Positions 37,308 through 47,828 of a stretch of 64,000 bases of DNA are shown here, one piece after another. The stretch covers positions 1 to 64,000 of the forward strand of contig NZ_ACYY01000001.1 in NCBI RefSeq assembly GCF_000176015.1. Direction: 5' to 3'. Every line of letters begins with the position of its first letter. The stretch's first letter is position 1. The DNA is from Rhodobacter ferrooxidans (GTDB taxonomy: Bacteria > Pseudomonadota > Alphaproteobacteria > Rhodobacterales > Rhodobacteraceae). The notes beneath the pieces are model-generated. The model saw only the letters and a program-made list of their open reading frames with translations. It did no database searches and had not been told where the DNA came from. A program made the translations under genes and the position numbers.

Positions 37308-37406
37308 CGTGGCGTTATTGCTTGTCTTTTGCCAATGGCGCCAGATCGGGGCATCAGCTTCGATACGCATCCCGCATCGCAGCCCCTGTCAGAAAGGATA
37401 TGCGCC

Positions 37407-37907
37407 ATGCCTGCCGAGATCACCTCTTACGCGATACCGTCGCGCCGCAGCGTGCAGAACCGGTTCTTTGCCGGACTTGCGATTGCGGCCACCACCCTTG
37501 GCCTGCTGACCGCCACCGCCCTGCCGGCCCGCGCCGACCGCGAAAGCGACAATATGGCCAAGGCGCTGGCCGGACTTGCCGTGATCGGCATCATCGTCAA
37601 TGACGCGCAGAAGCCGAACCGCCGCACCCCCGGGATCCAGCCTGCCCAGGTGGTGATGACCTTGCCGCGGGTCTGCGCCATGCCGATCGACGGCTTGCGC
37701 CACGAGGATACCGCCTACGCCGAGCGGTGCCTGCGCGACGAAGGTGTCAATGCCCGGTTGCCGCGCGCCTGCGCCCATGACGTGCGCATCGGCCGCCATC
37801 GCGACCGGGTCTATGCCGAAAACTGCATGTTGGATGCCGGCTTCGAGATCGAGCACTACCGCCGTCGCGGCCACCACCGGCCGAATCGCATTTCTCCGAA
37901 CGACTGA
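37407..37907 (+). CDS. exported Cys/His-rich hypothetical protein
   Basis: A 166-residue protein with a signal sequence (FFAGLAIAATTLGLLTATALPARA) and a mature part with repeated C-x-n-C segments (PRVCAMPIDGL, AERCLRDEG, PRACAHDVRIG, AENCMLDAGF). It ends in a basic His-rich tail (HYRRRGHHRPNR). The start follows AGAAAGGATATGCGCC. It may bind metal or surface polyanions; no family is recognised. Confidence 0.7.
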   Translation: MPAEITSYAIPSRRSVQNRFFAGLAIAATTLGLLTATALPARADRESDNMAKALAGLAVIGIIVNDAQKPNRRTPGIQPAQVVMTLPRVCAMPIDGLRHEDTAYAERCLRDEGVNARLPRACAHDVRIGRHRDRVYAENCMLDAGFEIEHYRRRGHHRPNRISPND

Positions 37908-38070
37908 GAACCGCCGTTGCGGGGGTGGCGGGTGATCCCCTCGACCGCCGCACCCCGACCGGGGGCAGAAGGGTGAGCAGCTTCTGTCCCCGACTTAACT
38001 TCTGCGCGCATTGCACGGCACCGATATTGCAGCTTTTCTTTCCGGCCCGGATCAGGTTTTCTGCCACGCG

Positions 38071-38710
38071 ATGATCCGGCCCCCCTTTCCCGATTTCAGT
38101 TTCGAAACCGCCGCCCTCGCCCGTGGTGCGCGGGTGGTCGCGGGCGTTGACGAAGTGGGCCGCGGGCCACTGGCCGGGCCGGTGACGGCGGCGGCGGTGC
38201 GGTTGTTTCCCGGAAGCATCCCGCTGGGGCTGAATGATTCAAAGAAACTTTCGGCAGCACGGCGCGAGGCGTTGTTTCACGCGCTGATGGAGCAGGCGCA
38301 GGTGTCCATCGCCCATGCAACGGTGGCCGAGATCGACGAGTTGAACATCCTGCGCGCCAGCCATCTGGCAATGCAGCGGGCGCTGGCGGGCCTGCCCGAA
38401 CCCTGCGACCACGCGCTGATCGACGGCAATCTGCTGCCCCGCGGTCTGAGCTGCGCCGCGCAAGCCATCGTCAAGGGCGACGGGCGCAGCCTGTCGATTG
38501 CCGCGGCCTCGATCATCGCCAAGGTGACGCGCGACGCGATCATGGTGGATTTGGCGCAACAGCACCCCGGCTACGGCTGGGAGGCGAATGCCGGTTACCC
38601 GACCAAGGCGCATCTGGCGGCGCTGCTAAATCTTGGTGTCACCCCTTGGCATAGGCGTTCGTTCAAGCCCGTCCACAATATCTTGTATCAAGATAAATCT
38701 CTAACCCCTT

Positions 38711-38712
<2 letters not shown>
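38071..38712 (+). CDS. rnhB: ribonuclease HII
   Basis: A 213-residue RNase HII that removes ribonucleotides from DNA and RNA primers. The catalytic [12 protein letters not shown] (Asp27-Glu28), ALIDGNLLP and [14 protein letters not shown] motifs are intact. ATG 38071 aligns with the family start. Its TGA overlaps the first of three GANTC sites that precede ccrM. Confidence 0.95.
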
Positions 38713-39924
<1,212 letters not shown>

Positions 39925-39975
39925 GTTTCCCATAAGTTTCAAACGCCTGTGCCACCGACCGCCGGTGGCATACCT

Positions 39976-40006
39976 CCCCGCCGTGTCCGCACGGCGGGGC
40001 TTTTTA
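39976..40006 (+). terminator. rho-independent terminator of ccrM
   Basis: A ten-base stem CCCCGCCGTG/CACGGCGGGG with a TCCG loop is followed by CTTTTT. Another small hairpin (39950-39970) precedes it. Confidence 0.9.
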
Positions 40007-40024
40007 TTGGCGGCGGCTCATCGC

Positions 40025-40067
40025 GCCCTGACGGTTGCTCTTCGCCAGCGATGACGCCTGTCAGGGC
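40025..40067 (-). terminator. hairpin at the end of the MFS gene
   Basis: GCCCTGAC (40025-40032) and GTCAGGGC (40060-40067) pair across a 27-base loop, 12 bases after the MFS stop codon on the minus strand. Confidence 0.5.
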
Positions 40068-40078
40068 GGACGAGCGGC

Positions 40079-41401
40079 TCAGGCCGGATGCGGCCAGCGG
40101 CGGTGCTGGTCGTCGATCACGAAAACATGGGCATGGCGGGCGGGGTTTTCCCGCAGATGCGGATGGTCGGGGGCAAGGTCGGGGTGGTCGTGCGGCAGTT
40201 CCGCCGCCGCCGGTGGCCAGACCCGCAGCGCCACCGCCTCGCTGATGGCCGCGACCAACCCCAGCGCCAGCAGCGTCGCGTGCAGGCCGATCACAACGCC
40301 GGCCCAGCCGGCAAACGGATAGGTCAGCAGCCAGCAGGCATGCGACAGCGCGAACTGCGCGGCAAACAGCGCCGGGCGGTCCTCGGACTGGCTGGAGGCG
40401 CGCAAAAGCCGCCCCGAAGGCGTCAGCACCGCCGCATATCCCGCCCCGGTCAGCAGCCACAGCCCCAGAAATGGCCCCCAGCCGACGCTGCCCCCGGCGA
40501 CAAGCCAGCCGCCATGCCCCAGCGTCAGCAGCGCCAGCGCCGCCCCGGCGCCCAGCATCACGCTGCGATCCTCCAGCCGCTCCAGCAGCCGCGGCAACAG
40601 CAGCGCTACCGCCATCGACCCTGCGCCAAACGCCGCCAGCGCCTGCGCCACCGCCACCTCGCTGCCGCCATAGCCCGCCCGCACCAGCACCACGGTGTTG
40701 ACCAGCACAAAGGCCCCCGCCGCCGCCACCCCCATGTTCAGCGCCAGCAGACCGCGCAGCCTTGGCGTTGCGAGGTATATCCTTGTGCCGCGGGTCAACC
40801 GCTCGCGGAACGGTCGCGGCGGGGCAGCGGTGGCGCCAGGCACCGCTGCGCGCCAGACCAGCAGCGCCGAGCCCAGAAACCCCACCACCGTGCCCAGAAA
40901 CAGCCAGTGAAAGCTGACCAGCAGCAGCAAAGCCCCGGCCAGCGCCGGGCTGATCAGGTTTTCCAGATCATAGGCCAGCCGCGACAGCGACAGCGCCCGC
41001 GTGTAGTCGGCCTCGTCGGGCAGCACATCCGGGATCACTGCCTGAAACGCCGGTGTGAAGGTGGCCGAGGCCGCCTGCAGCACGAAAATCAGCGCATAGA
41101 CCTGCCAGACCGCGTCGATGAACGGCAGGCACAAAGCCACCGCCGCCCGGATCAGATCGGCACCGATCAGCACCGGTTTGCGCGGCAGGTGCTGCACCAG
41201 CGCCGCCGCCACCGGCGACAGCCCGACATAGGCGATCATCTTGATGGCAAAGGCGGTGCCCAGCACCTGCCCCGCACGATCCCCCGCCAGATCATAGGCC
41301 AAGAGCCCCAGCGCCACGGTCAGCAAGCCGGTGCCCAGAAGCGCGATCACCTGGGCTGAAAACAGCCGCGCATAGGTTTCATTGCGAAAGACGGCAAGCA
41401 T
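40079..41401 (-). CDS. MFS transporter with His-rich C-terminal tail
   Basis: A 440-residue major facilitator protein with about 12 membrane helices and a 6+6 layout. The N-terminus MLAVFRNETYARLFSAQVIAL matches the NreB-like/efflux group. The last 40 residues are cytoplasmic and His/Asp rich (ELPHDHPDLAPDHPHL, ARHAHVFVIDD), as in nickel exporter NreB, so export of a divalent metal is a reasonable guess, but the family also includes drug exporters. Confidence 0.85.
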   Translation of the reverse strand: MLAVFRNETYARLFSAQVIALLGTGLLTVALGLLAYDLAGDRAGQVLGTAFAIKMIAYVGLSPVAAALVQHLPRKPVLIGADLIRAAVALCLPFIDAVWQVYALIFVLQAASATFTPAFQAVIPDVLPDEADYTRALSLSRLAYDLENLISPALAGALLLLVSFHWLFLGTVVGFLGSALLVWRAAVPGATAAPPRPFRERLTRGTRIYLATPRLRGLLALNMGVAAAGAFVLVNTVVLVRAGYGGSEVAVAQALAAFGAGSMAVALLLPRLLERLEDRSVMLGAGAALALLTLGHGGWLVAGGSVGWGPFLGLWLLTGAGYAAVLTPSGRLLRASSQSEDRPALFAAQFALSHACWLLTYPFAGWAGVVIGLHATLLALGLVAAISEAVALRVWPPAAAELPHDHPDLAPDHPHLRENPARHAHVFVIDDQHRRWPHPA

Positions 41402-41535
41402 CGGCGGTGCCTTTCAGGACGCTTCCGGCCGCGCCGTGGCGACGACGCGCATGTGCAGGACATGCGCAGCGCTTTGCCCGGCCTCTGCGCCAAAGCAAAT
41501 CACATCACCGCAGGTTTTCCAAGCGCCAGCCCGCG
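41402..41535. other. short intergenic region with a hairpin
   Basis: No gene. GCGCATGT and ACATGCGC (41447-41454 and 41460-41467) form a perfect eight-base stem around GCAGG, either a terminator for alkB or an operator for the MFS gene. Confidence 0.45.
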
Positions 41536-42714
41536 TTACACCGAGCCGACGGGATCGGGATTCTCGGCCTTGTTGTAGGCGCTCCAATCCTGGATATCGG
41601 GGTAATACTTGCGTCGCCATGCCCGCACCCGCGGGTTCATCCGCCGCCGCCACAGCGGGGGAATCATCGCCAGCGTCGTCATCACCGGATAGCCGAAGGG
41701 CAGTTGTGGCGCCTCATCCTCGGAATAGGTTTGCAGCAAGGGGAAGCGGCGTTCCGGCTTGTAGTGGTGGTCGGAATGGCGTTGCAGGTTGATCAGCAGC
41801 CAGTTCGACGCCTTGTGCGAGGCGTTCCACGAATGGCGCGGCAGCACATGTTCATAGCGGCTCTCGCCCAGATATTGCCGGGTCAGGCCGTAGTGTTCGA
41901 CGTAATTGGTCAGTTCAAGCTGCCAGATAGCCACCCCGGCCTGGAACAGGAACAGCAGCAGCCCCGCAAGACCGCCGATCCACACCGCCAGCGCCAGCGC
42001 CAGAAATTGCAGCCCGGCATAACGCCAGAACGGGTTGGACAGGTGCTGCACCTTGCGCCCGGCACGGGCCAGCATCAGCTTTTCCGCCTTCCACGCCGAT
42101 TGCGGACATTCCTTCAGGATGCGCCAGAAATAGCGGTGGAACCCCTCGTTATAGCGCGCCGTCACCGCATCGCGGCGGGTGCCGACATACCAGTGATGCA
42201 CCAGCAGGTGCTCGGTGCGGAAATGGCTATACAGCACGGTCGCCAGCAACAGGTCGGCCAGCCAGCGTTCCAGTTTGGTGCGCTGGTGCATCAGCTCATG
42301 CGAATAGACGATGCCGACCACGCCCGACATCACGCCGATGCCGAAGAACAGGCCAACCTTCTCCCAGCCGCTCAGCACCGCGGTATTGGTCACCCACCAC
42401 AGCGCGCCATAGATCGTCAGGAACTGGATCGGGAACCAGATCAGCGTCAGCAGCCGATACCAGTAAAGGTCGGCCTCGGGGGTTTCTGGGTCGGGGTTCT
42501 TCAGGTTCAGCCCGAAGATCGCGTCCATCACCGTGACCATGGTCCAGCCATAGATCGGCGGCAGCAGCAGCCACCAGCCGCCTTGCGTGGCGGCGAGGAT
42601 GATCAGCGGCACCAGCCCAAGCGACAGCCAGTAGGGGCGGGCCGATTTGAACTGGGCAAATTCGTTCACGGGGGCGGGGACGGGCTTTGGCGCAGGATCG
42701 GGTATGGTGGTCAT
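41536..42714 (-). CDS. alkB: alkane 1-monooxygenase family membrane hydroxylase
   Basis: A 392-residue di-iron membrane hydroxylase. Histidine motifs in order: HELMH (139-143), EHLLVHH (168-174), NYVEHYG (270-276) and LQRHSDHH (310-317); helices occupy about 28-130 and 230-265. Canonical AlkB has HELGH and EHNRGHH, so the second motif differs while its histidines remain. It would hydroxylate medium-chain alkanes or related substrates with rubredoxin, which is not encoded nearby. The start at 42714 follows CCGGAGGTTGCC. It follows mutY with 46 bases between. Confidence 0.9.
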   Translation of the reverse strand: MTTIPDPAPKPVPAPVNEFAQFKSARPYWLSLGLVPLIILAATQGGWWLLLPPIYGWTMVTVMDAIFGLNLKNPDPETPEADLYWYRLLTLIWFPIQFLTIYGALWWVTNTAVLSGWEKVGLFFGIGVMSGVVGIVYSHELMHQRTKLERWLADLLLATVLYSHFRTEHLLVHHWYVGTRRDAVTARYNEGFHRYFWRILKECPQSAWKAEKLMLARAGRKVQHLSNPFWRYAGLQFLALALAVWIGGLAGLLLFLFQAGVAIWQLELTNYVEHYGLTRQYLGESRYEHVLPRHSWNASHKASNWLLINLQRHSDHHYKPERRFPLLQTYSEDEAPQLPFGYPVMTTLAMIPPLWRRRMNPRVRAWRRKYYPDIQDWSAYNKAENPDPVGSV

Positions 42715-42760
42715 GGCAACCTCCGGGGTTTTTGGCAGCCTACGCCTGTGGCCGGGGCAC

Positions 42761-43792
42761 TCAACTGTGGCCAATCGCTGCATGGGCCTTGCGCATCAGC
42801 GTCGGCAGATCGGCGGGGCGAAAGGCGTTGGCGCCAAGAAAGCAGCCACGGTCGGGGGTGGCGTTCTGGGGCGTTTCAGCATGCAGTACGGTCAGGGTCA
42901 GGTGGAAATGCGTGAAGGTATGTCGCACCTCGCCTGCCGCCTGCCAGTCGGCGTCCAGCGGCGGCGCGGCATCGCTGCCATCCCAGCCGGTGCCGGGCCA
43001 ACCCAGCATGCCACCCAGAAGCCCACGCTCGGGGCGTTGCTCCAGCAGCCAGGCGCCATCGGCGCGGCGGGCGATCCAGACCACGCCCTGCCGGATGGGT
43101 TTCTCGGGCTTGGCAAGCTTGCGCGGCAGTTCGGCTTGCAGGCCCATGGCACAGGCGGCACAAAACTCCGCCAGCGGGCAATCCGGGCAGGTCGGGTTGC
43201 GCGGGGTGCAGATGGTGGCGCCAAGGTCCATCACCGCCTGCGCATGGTCGCCGGGGCGCAGCCTGGGGGTGAATTGGGCGGCAAGCCCGATCAGCGCCGG
43301 TTTCGCGGCTGGCATCGGTTCGGGATGCGCGAAAAGCCGCGCCATCACCCGTTCGACATTGCCATCCACCACCACTTCCGCCGCGTCATGGGCGATGGCG
43401 GCAATTGCTGCGGCGGTATAGGGGCCGATGCCGGGCAACGCCTGCAAAGCTTCGCGGCGGCTCGGAAACTGCCCGCCGTGGTCGGCCACCACAGCACGGG
43501 CGCAGGCCAGCAGGTTGCGGGCGCGGGCGTAATAGCCAAGCCCGGCCCATTCGGCCATCACCTCGGCATCTGCCGCCGCCGCGAGTGCTGCCACATCCGG
43601 CCAGCGCGTGGTGAAGCGGTGAAAATAGCCCTGCACCGCCGCCACCGTGGTCTGCTGCAACATCACCTCGGACAGCCAGACCCGGTAGGGATCGGGGCGC
43701 ACGCCCAAAGCGCGGTCGCCAGGCGAAACCCGCCAGGGCAGCACCCGGGCGGCGCGGTCATACCATGCCAGCAGAGCCACCCCCGCCGTCAT
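42761..43792 (-). CDS. mutY: A/G-specific adenine DNA glycosylase MutY
   Basis: A 343-residue MutY that removes adenine opposite 8-oxoguanine. The helix-hairpin-helix (LQALPGIGPYTAAAIAAIAH), catalytic Asp segment (VVVDGNVERVMARLF) and iron-sulfur cysteines (CTPRNPTCPDCPLAEFC) are present, plus a NUDIX-like C-terminal domain. I chose ATG 43792; a GTG one codon earlier is also possible. Confidence 0.95.
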   Translation of the reverse strand: MTAGVALLAWYDRAARVLPWRVSPGDRALGVRPDPYRVWLSEVMLQQTTVAAVQGYFHRFTTRWPDVAALAAAADAEVMAEWAGLGYYARARNLLACARAVVADHGGQFPSRREALQALPGIGPYTAAAIAAIAHDAAEVVVDGNVERVMARLFAHPEPMPAAKPALIGLAAQFTPRLRPGDHAQAVMDLGATICTPRNPTCPDCPLAEFCAACAMGLQAELPRKLAKPEKPIRQGVVWIARRADGAWLLEQRPERGLLGGMLGWPGTGWDGSDAAPPLDADWQAAGEVRHTFTHFHLTLTVLHAETPQNATPDRGCFLGANAFRPADLPTLMRKAHAAIGHS

Positions 43793-43893
43793 CACCCGAT
43801 CGTCACGCAATGTTTATGCCCCCTGCCCTGCCAATGGTCTGGCCAGCCTGCCCGCAGTCTGCATAGGATAGGGCCGGAAAAGGAATTTGCCAG

Positions 43894-44436
43894 ATGGCCC
43901 GCGCGCCCAGCCCGCCGACCCCCCCAAGCTACCCGTCATCGGGCCGCCGGATGCGCGGCTTCGAACCGGCTGTCGGCCTGCTGAAAGACCGCATCCGGGC
44001 GGCGGGCGAATCGCGCGGCTTTGCCATGACCCGGCTGTTGACCCACTGGCCCGAGATTGTCGGCGCCGATCTGGCGCGCATCACCCGCCCGGTCAAGGTC
44101 GGCCACACCCGCGAGGGCATGGGGGCCACCCTGACCCTGCTGACCCGCGCCGCCGAAGCGCCGATGGTGCAGATGCAACTGCCGCAGATCAAGGACCGGG
44201 TGAACGCCTGCTACGGCTATGCCGCCATCGCCCGCATCAGCCTGACGCAAACCGCCGCCACCGGCTTTGCCGAAGGCCAGGCCAGTTTCACCCCGGCGCC
44301 GAAACCCGAGCCGAAACCGGCCGACCCGGCGATTGCCAAAGCCGCCGCCGCCTCTGCGGCCGGTGTGCATGACGATACCCTGCGCGCCGCCCTTGAAGCG
44401 CTGGCGCAAAACATCTTAACTCGCCCCAAAGCATGA
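43894..44436 (+). CDS. DUF721 (DciA-like) protein
   Basis: A 180-residue protein with the DUF721 core in the N-terminal half (RAAGESRGFAMTRLLTHWPEIVG), related to DciA, the helicase loader that replaces DnaC in many bacteria. The C-terminal half is a low-complexity Pro/Ala/Lys linker. ATG 43894 follows AAAAGGAATTTGCCAG. Divergent from mutY. Confidence 0.8.
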   Translation: MARAPSPPTPPSYPSSGRRMRGFEPAVGLLKDRIRAAGESRGFAMTRLLTHWPEIVGADLARITRPVKVGHTREGMGATLTLLTRAAEAPMVQMQLPQIKDRVNACYGYAAIARISLTQTAATGFAEGQASFTPAPKPEPKPADPAIAKAAAASAAGVHDDTLRAALEALAQNILTRPKA

Positions 44437-44447
44437 AGAGGCAAGAC

Positions 44448-45110
44448 ATGATCAAGACACTCGGCTCCACCGCGCTGGCGCTGGCCCTGACCACGACGCT
44501 GGGGCTGTTGGCCGCCGCCCCGCAGGCCCTGACCTCTGCCGCACGGGCACAGGACACCGCCACCACCCCGGCCCCCGTAGTGCCCGCCGTGCCAGAGCTT
44601 GCCATCGGCAATCCGGACGCCAAGGTGACTGTCACCGAATACGCCTCCTACACCTGCCCGCATTGCGCGCATTTCCACGAGGACGTGTTCAAGCCGCTGA
44701 AGGCCGATTACATCGACACCGGCAAGGTGCGTTTCATCTTCCGCGAGGTGTATTTCGACAAATACGGCCTCTGGGCGTCGATGATCGCGCGCTGCGGCGG
44801 CGAGATGCGCTACTTCGGCATCAGCGGCATGATGTTCGAAACCCAAAAGGAATGGGCGGCGTTTTCCGATGCCACCGCCGTGGTGGACCAGTTGAAAACC
44901 ATCGGCCGCGCCGCGGGGATGGACGATGCCACCATGGAGGCTTGCCTGAACGACAACGACATGGCGATGGCGATGGTCACCGCCTTCCAGGCCAACATGG
45001 AGGCGGACGGCATCGAAGGAACGCCATCGCTGATCATCAACGGCACCAAATACCAGAACATGAGCTATGCCGAGCTGAAGCCGATCCTTGACGCCGAACT
45101 GGCCAAGTAA
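44448..45110 (+). CDS. DsbA-family thiol:disulfide oxidoreductase
   Basis: A 220-residue exported thioredoxin-fold protein. A signal peptide (TLGSTALALALTTTLGLLAAAP...ARAQ) precedes a DsbA-like domain with CPHC in ASYTCPHCAHFHED and the cis-Pro segment GTPSLIINGTKY. It would introduce or reshuffle disulfides in the periplasm. The start at 44448 has GAGGCAAGAC upstream; an ATG at 44433 overlaps the DUF721 stop and is also possible. Confidence 0.9.
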   Translation: MIKTLGSTALALALTTTLGLLAAAPQALTSAARAQDTATTPAPVVPAVPELAIGNPDAKVTVTEYASYTCPHCAHFHEDVFKPLKADYIDTGKVRFIFREVYFDKYGLWASMIARCGGEMRYFGISGMMFETQKEWAAFSDATAVVDQLKTIGRAAGMDDATMEACLNDNDMAMAMVTAFQANMEADGIEGTPSLIINGTKYQNMSYAELKPILDAELAK

Positions 45111-45113
45111 GCC

Positions 45114-46229
45114 ATGACGCCGCTGGCGGGGGTAAAGGTCGTCGAGTTGGCGCGGATTCTGGCTGGCCCCTGGGCCGGGCAGACGCTGGCCGATCTGGGT
45201 GCCGAGGTGATCAAGGTCGAGGCACCGGAAGGCGATGACACCCGCCGCTGGGGCCCGCCCTTCATCGACCATGAAGGCGAACGCTCGGCGGCCTATTTCC
45301 ATGCCACCAACCGCGGCAAACGCTCGGTGGTTTGCGATTTCCGCACGCCGGAGGGGCAGGCGCTGGTGCGGGCGTTGGTGGCCGATGCCGATGTGGTGAT
45401 CGAGAATTTCAAGGTGGGGGGACTGGCGAAATACGGCCTCGATTACGCCAGCCTGCGCGCGGTGAACCCGCGGCTGGTCTATTGTTCCATCACCGGTTTC
45501 GGCCAGACCGGGCCTTACGCCCACCGCGCCGGTTATGATTTCATCATTCAGGGCATGTCGGGGCTGATGAGTGTCACCGGCGAACCCGATGGCCCGCCGG
45601 AAAAGGTGGGGGTGGCGGTGACCGACATCTTCACCGGCGTCTATGCTGCCACGGCTATTCTGGCGGCGCTGCATCAGCGGGCGACCACCGGCGTCGGCCA
45701 GCAGATCGACATGGCGCTGCTGGATGTGGCGACCAGCATCATGGCCAATCAGGCGATGAATTATCTGGCGACCGGAGTGGCACCGAACCGCATGGGCAAC
45801 GCCCACCCCAACCTGACGCCCTATGCGGTGTTCGAATGTGCCGATGGCTGGATCATCATCGCCACCGGCAATGACGGGCAGTATCAGCGGCTGTGCGGCT
45901 TGCTGGGCTTGCCGGAACTGGCGTCGGAACCCTACCAGACCAACGCCGACCGGGTGGCCAACCGCGCCGAGCTGACCCGCGAGCTGACCGCCGCCACCCG
46001 GTTGCGCGCCAAGGCCGACCTGCTGGCCGCCTGCGAAGCCGCAGGGGTGCCCGCAGGCCCGATCAACGATCTGGCCGAGGTGTTTGCCGACCCCCAGGTG
46101 GTGCACCGCGGCTTGCAGCTTGATCTGGGCGGCATCCCGGGCCTGCGCTCGCCCTTCACGTTTTCAGGGGCGGAACTGGCGCTGGACCGACCAGCGCCGA
46201 AACTGGGGGCCGATCAGGAACCGCAGTAG
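45114..46229 (+). CDS. CaiB/BaiF (class III) CoA-transferase
   Basis: A 371-residue family III CoA-transferase. It has the family start LAGVKVVELARILAGPWAGQ, the ADLGAEVIKVEAP segment, and an Asp in the GVAVTDIFTG region as the expected nucleophile. The substrate pair is not deducible. It starts three bases after the DsbA stop. Confidence 0.9.
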   Translation: MTPLAGVKVVELARILAGPWAGQTLADLGAEVIKVEAPEGDDTRRWGPPFIDHEGERSAAYFHATNRGKRSVVCDFRTPEGQALVRALVADADVVIENFKVGGLAKYGLDYASLRAVNPRLVYCSITGFGQTGPYAHRAGYDFIIQGMSGLMSVTGEPDGPPEKVGVAVTDIFTGVYAATAILAALHQRATTGVGQQIDMALLDVATSIMANQAMNYLATGVAPNRMGNAHPNLTPYAVFECADGWIIIATGNDGQYQRLCGLLGLPELASEPYQTNADRVANRAELTRELTAATRLRAKADLLAACEAAGVPAGPINDLAEVFADPQVVHRGLQLDLGGIPGLRSPFTFSGAELALDRPAPKLGADQEPQ

Positions 46230-46245
46230 CCCCACAGACCGGCCG

Positions 46246-46289
46246 AAAATCCTTCGAAGGATTTTCCAAGAGTTTTCGAAAACTCTTGG
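46246..46289. repeat. dispersed double-palindrome repeat (family B), copy 2
   Basis: AAAATCCTT-CG-AAGGATTTT (46246-46265) and AAGAGTTTT-CG-AAAACTCTT (46268-46287). On the opposite strand the copy at 12751-12797 has the same two palindromes in the same order with different loops. Located between the CoA-transferase and DUF4170 genes, it may end transcription. Confidence 0.78.
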
Positions 46290-46373
46290 CCGGCACCTGC
46301 CACCAGCGCGGCTTTAACTTTGCCAGACCATGCGTTAGGTTGCCCGGCGATATACCTTGCCGGAGAGCACCCG

Positions 46374-46619
46374 ATGTCCCAACGCCTGCACCTTGTCTTT
46401 GGTGGCGAACTTGTCGATCCGTCGAAGAACGTGTTCAAGGATGTGAACGCCATCGACATCGTCGGCATGTATCCGAACTATGCCCTGGCCTTCAACGCCT
46501 GGAAAAAGGCCGCCCAGCACAGCGTCGATGATGCCCACATGCGCTATTTCATCGCCCATATCCACCGCCTTCGCGACGAGGCCGAGGTTGCCTCCTCGAC
46601 CGAGGAAATGGGCGACTGA
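46374..46619 (+). CDS. DUF4170 protein
   Basis: An 81-residue protein of DUF4170: LHLVFGGELVDPS, DIVGMYPNYALAFNAWK and AHMRYFIAHIHRL. Short alphaproteobacterial protein found next to lipid A genes; function unknown. It starts after GGAGAGCACCCG and heads the waaA-lpxK run. Confidence 0.9.
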   Translation: MSQRLHLVFGGELVDPSKNVFKDVNAIDIVGMYPNYALAFNAWKKAAQHSVDDAHMRYFIAHIHRLRDEAEVASSTEEMGD

Positions 46620-46631
46620 CGCAGGGCCGGA

Positions 46632-47828
46632 ATGGCAAACTCGCTTGGCCTGACGCTTTACGGCATGTCGGCGCGGCGCGAAACCGTGGCCGCGCCCGAA
46701 CCTGCCCCGCCGCGCCCCGCCGGGCGGCTGATCTGGTTGCACGCGCCACAAGCCGATGATGCCAGGTCGATGGCCGAACTGGCGCGGCGGCTGCTGCACG
46801 AGGATGGCCACCCGGTGCTGTTGACCTGCGGCGTGCCGGTGGCACCTATTCCGGGCGTGATCATCCAGCCGCCGCCGCCCGATACGCAACCCGATGCGCG
46901 GGCGTTTCTGGACCACTGGAAGCCCGACATCGCGCTGATGGCCGAGGGCGAGTTGCGCCCGGCGCTGCTGTTGGAGGCGCGGGCCCGGCAGGTGCCCTTG
47001 CTGATGGTTGATGGCCGCGCCCCGCATTTCCAGCGCGAGCGCGCCGGCTGGTATCCCGGCCTTGTCCGCAGCAGTCTGGCCTGTTTTCAATATGTTCTGG
47101 TGCGCGACGAGGCTGCCGCCCGCGCCTTTCGCAAGGCGGGCGCCACGCCCACGCAGATCAAGCTGTCCGGCCGGATGGAGGAGGGCAGCGCCGCCCTGCG
47201 CTGCACCGAGGCCGAGCGTGCGGCGCTGGCAAGGGTGATCAGCACCCGTCCGGTCTGGCTGGCGGTCGGTCTGCCGCCAGCCGAGGAGGACGCGGTGATC
47301 GCGGCGCATCATGCGGCGTTGCGGCTGGCGCATCGACTTTTGCTGATCATCGTGCCGCAAGACCCGTCGCGGGCTGGCGAGCTTGCCCGCCGGATGGAAG
47401 AGGCCGAGGGCTGGGCGGTGGCCCGCCGCGCCGCCGATCAGGAACCCGACGCCGAAACCGCAGTTTACATCGCTGATACGGCGTCGGAAAACGGCTTGTG
47501 GTATCGGCTGGCACCGATCACCTTTCTGGGCGGCAGCCTCTATGGCAGCGGCTGCCTGACCGACCCGTTGCAGGCGGCGGCCCTGGGGTCTGGCATCATC
47601 CACGGCCCGCGGCCCGGGGCTTACGGTGCGGTGTTCGGGCGGCTTGGGGCGGCGCGGGCGGCGCGGCTGGTGGCTTCGGCCAACGACATGGCCGAGGCTT
47701 TGGGCGATCTGTTGTCGCCCGACCGGGCGGCGCGGCTGGCACAGGCGGCCTGGAGCGTGGCTTCTGACGGGGTGGATGTGACCGACCGGGTGCTGGAGCT
47801 GATCCGTCGCACGCTGGGAGAGGACTGA
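46632..47828 (+). CDS. waaA: Kdo transferase-like glycosyltransferase (divergent WaaA)
   Basis: A 398-residue protein of the WaaA/KdtA family, which adds Kdo to lipid A precursors. It lacks the usual N-terminal membrane anchor. The catalytic HxxSxGE motif is replaced by HAPQADD (37-43), with Asp43 where the family has the catalytic Glu. The donor-binding half is recognisable ([14 protein letters not shown] near 300, YGAVFGRL). Its position before lpxK supports a lipid A role, yet it could be a paralogue with changed or regulatory activity. Its TGA shares one base with the lpxK ATG. Confidence 0.8.
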   Translation: MANSLGLTLYGMSARRETVAAPEPAPPRPAGRLIWLHAPQADDARSMAELARRLLHEDGHPVLLTCGVPVAPIPGVIIQPPPPDTQPDARAFLDHWKPDIALMAEGELRPALLLEARARQVPLLMVDGRAPHFQRERAGWYPGLVRSSLACFQYVLVRDEAAARAFRKAGATPTQIKLSGRMEEGSAALRCTEAERAALARVISTRPVWLAVGLPPAEEDAVIAAHHAALRLAHRLLLIIVPQDPSRAGELARRMEEAEGWAVARRAADQEPDAETAVYIADTASENGLWYRLAPITFLGGSLYGSGCLTDPLQAAALGSGIIHGPRPGAYGAVFGRLGAARAARLVASANDMAEALGDLLSPDRAARLAQAAWSVASDGVDVTDRVLELIRRTLGED

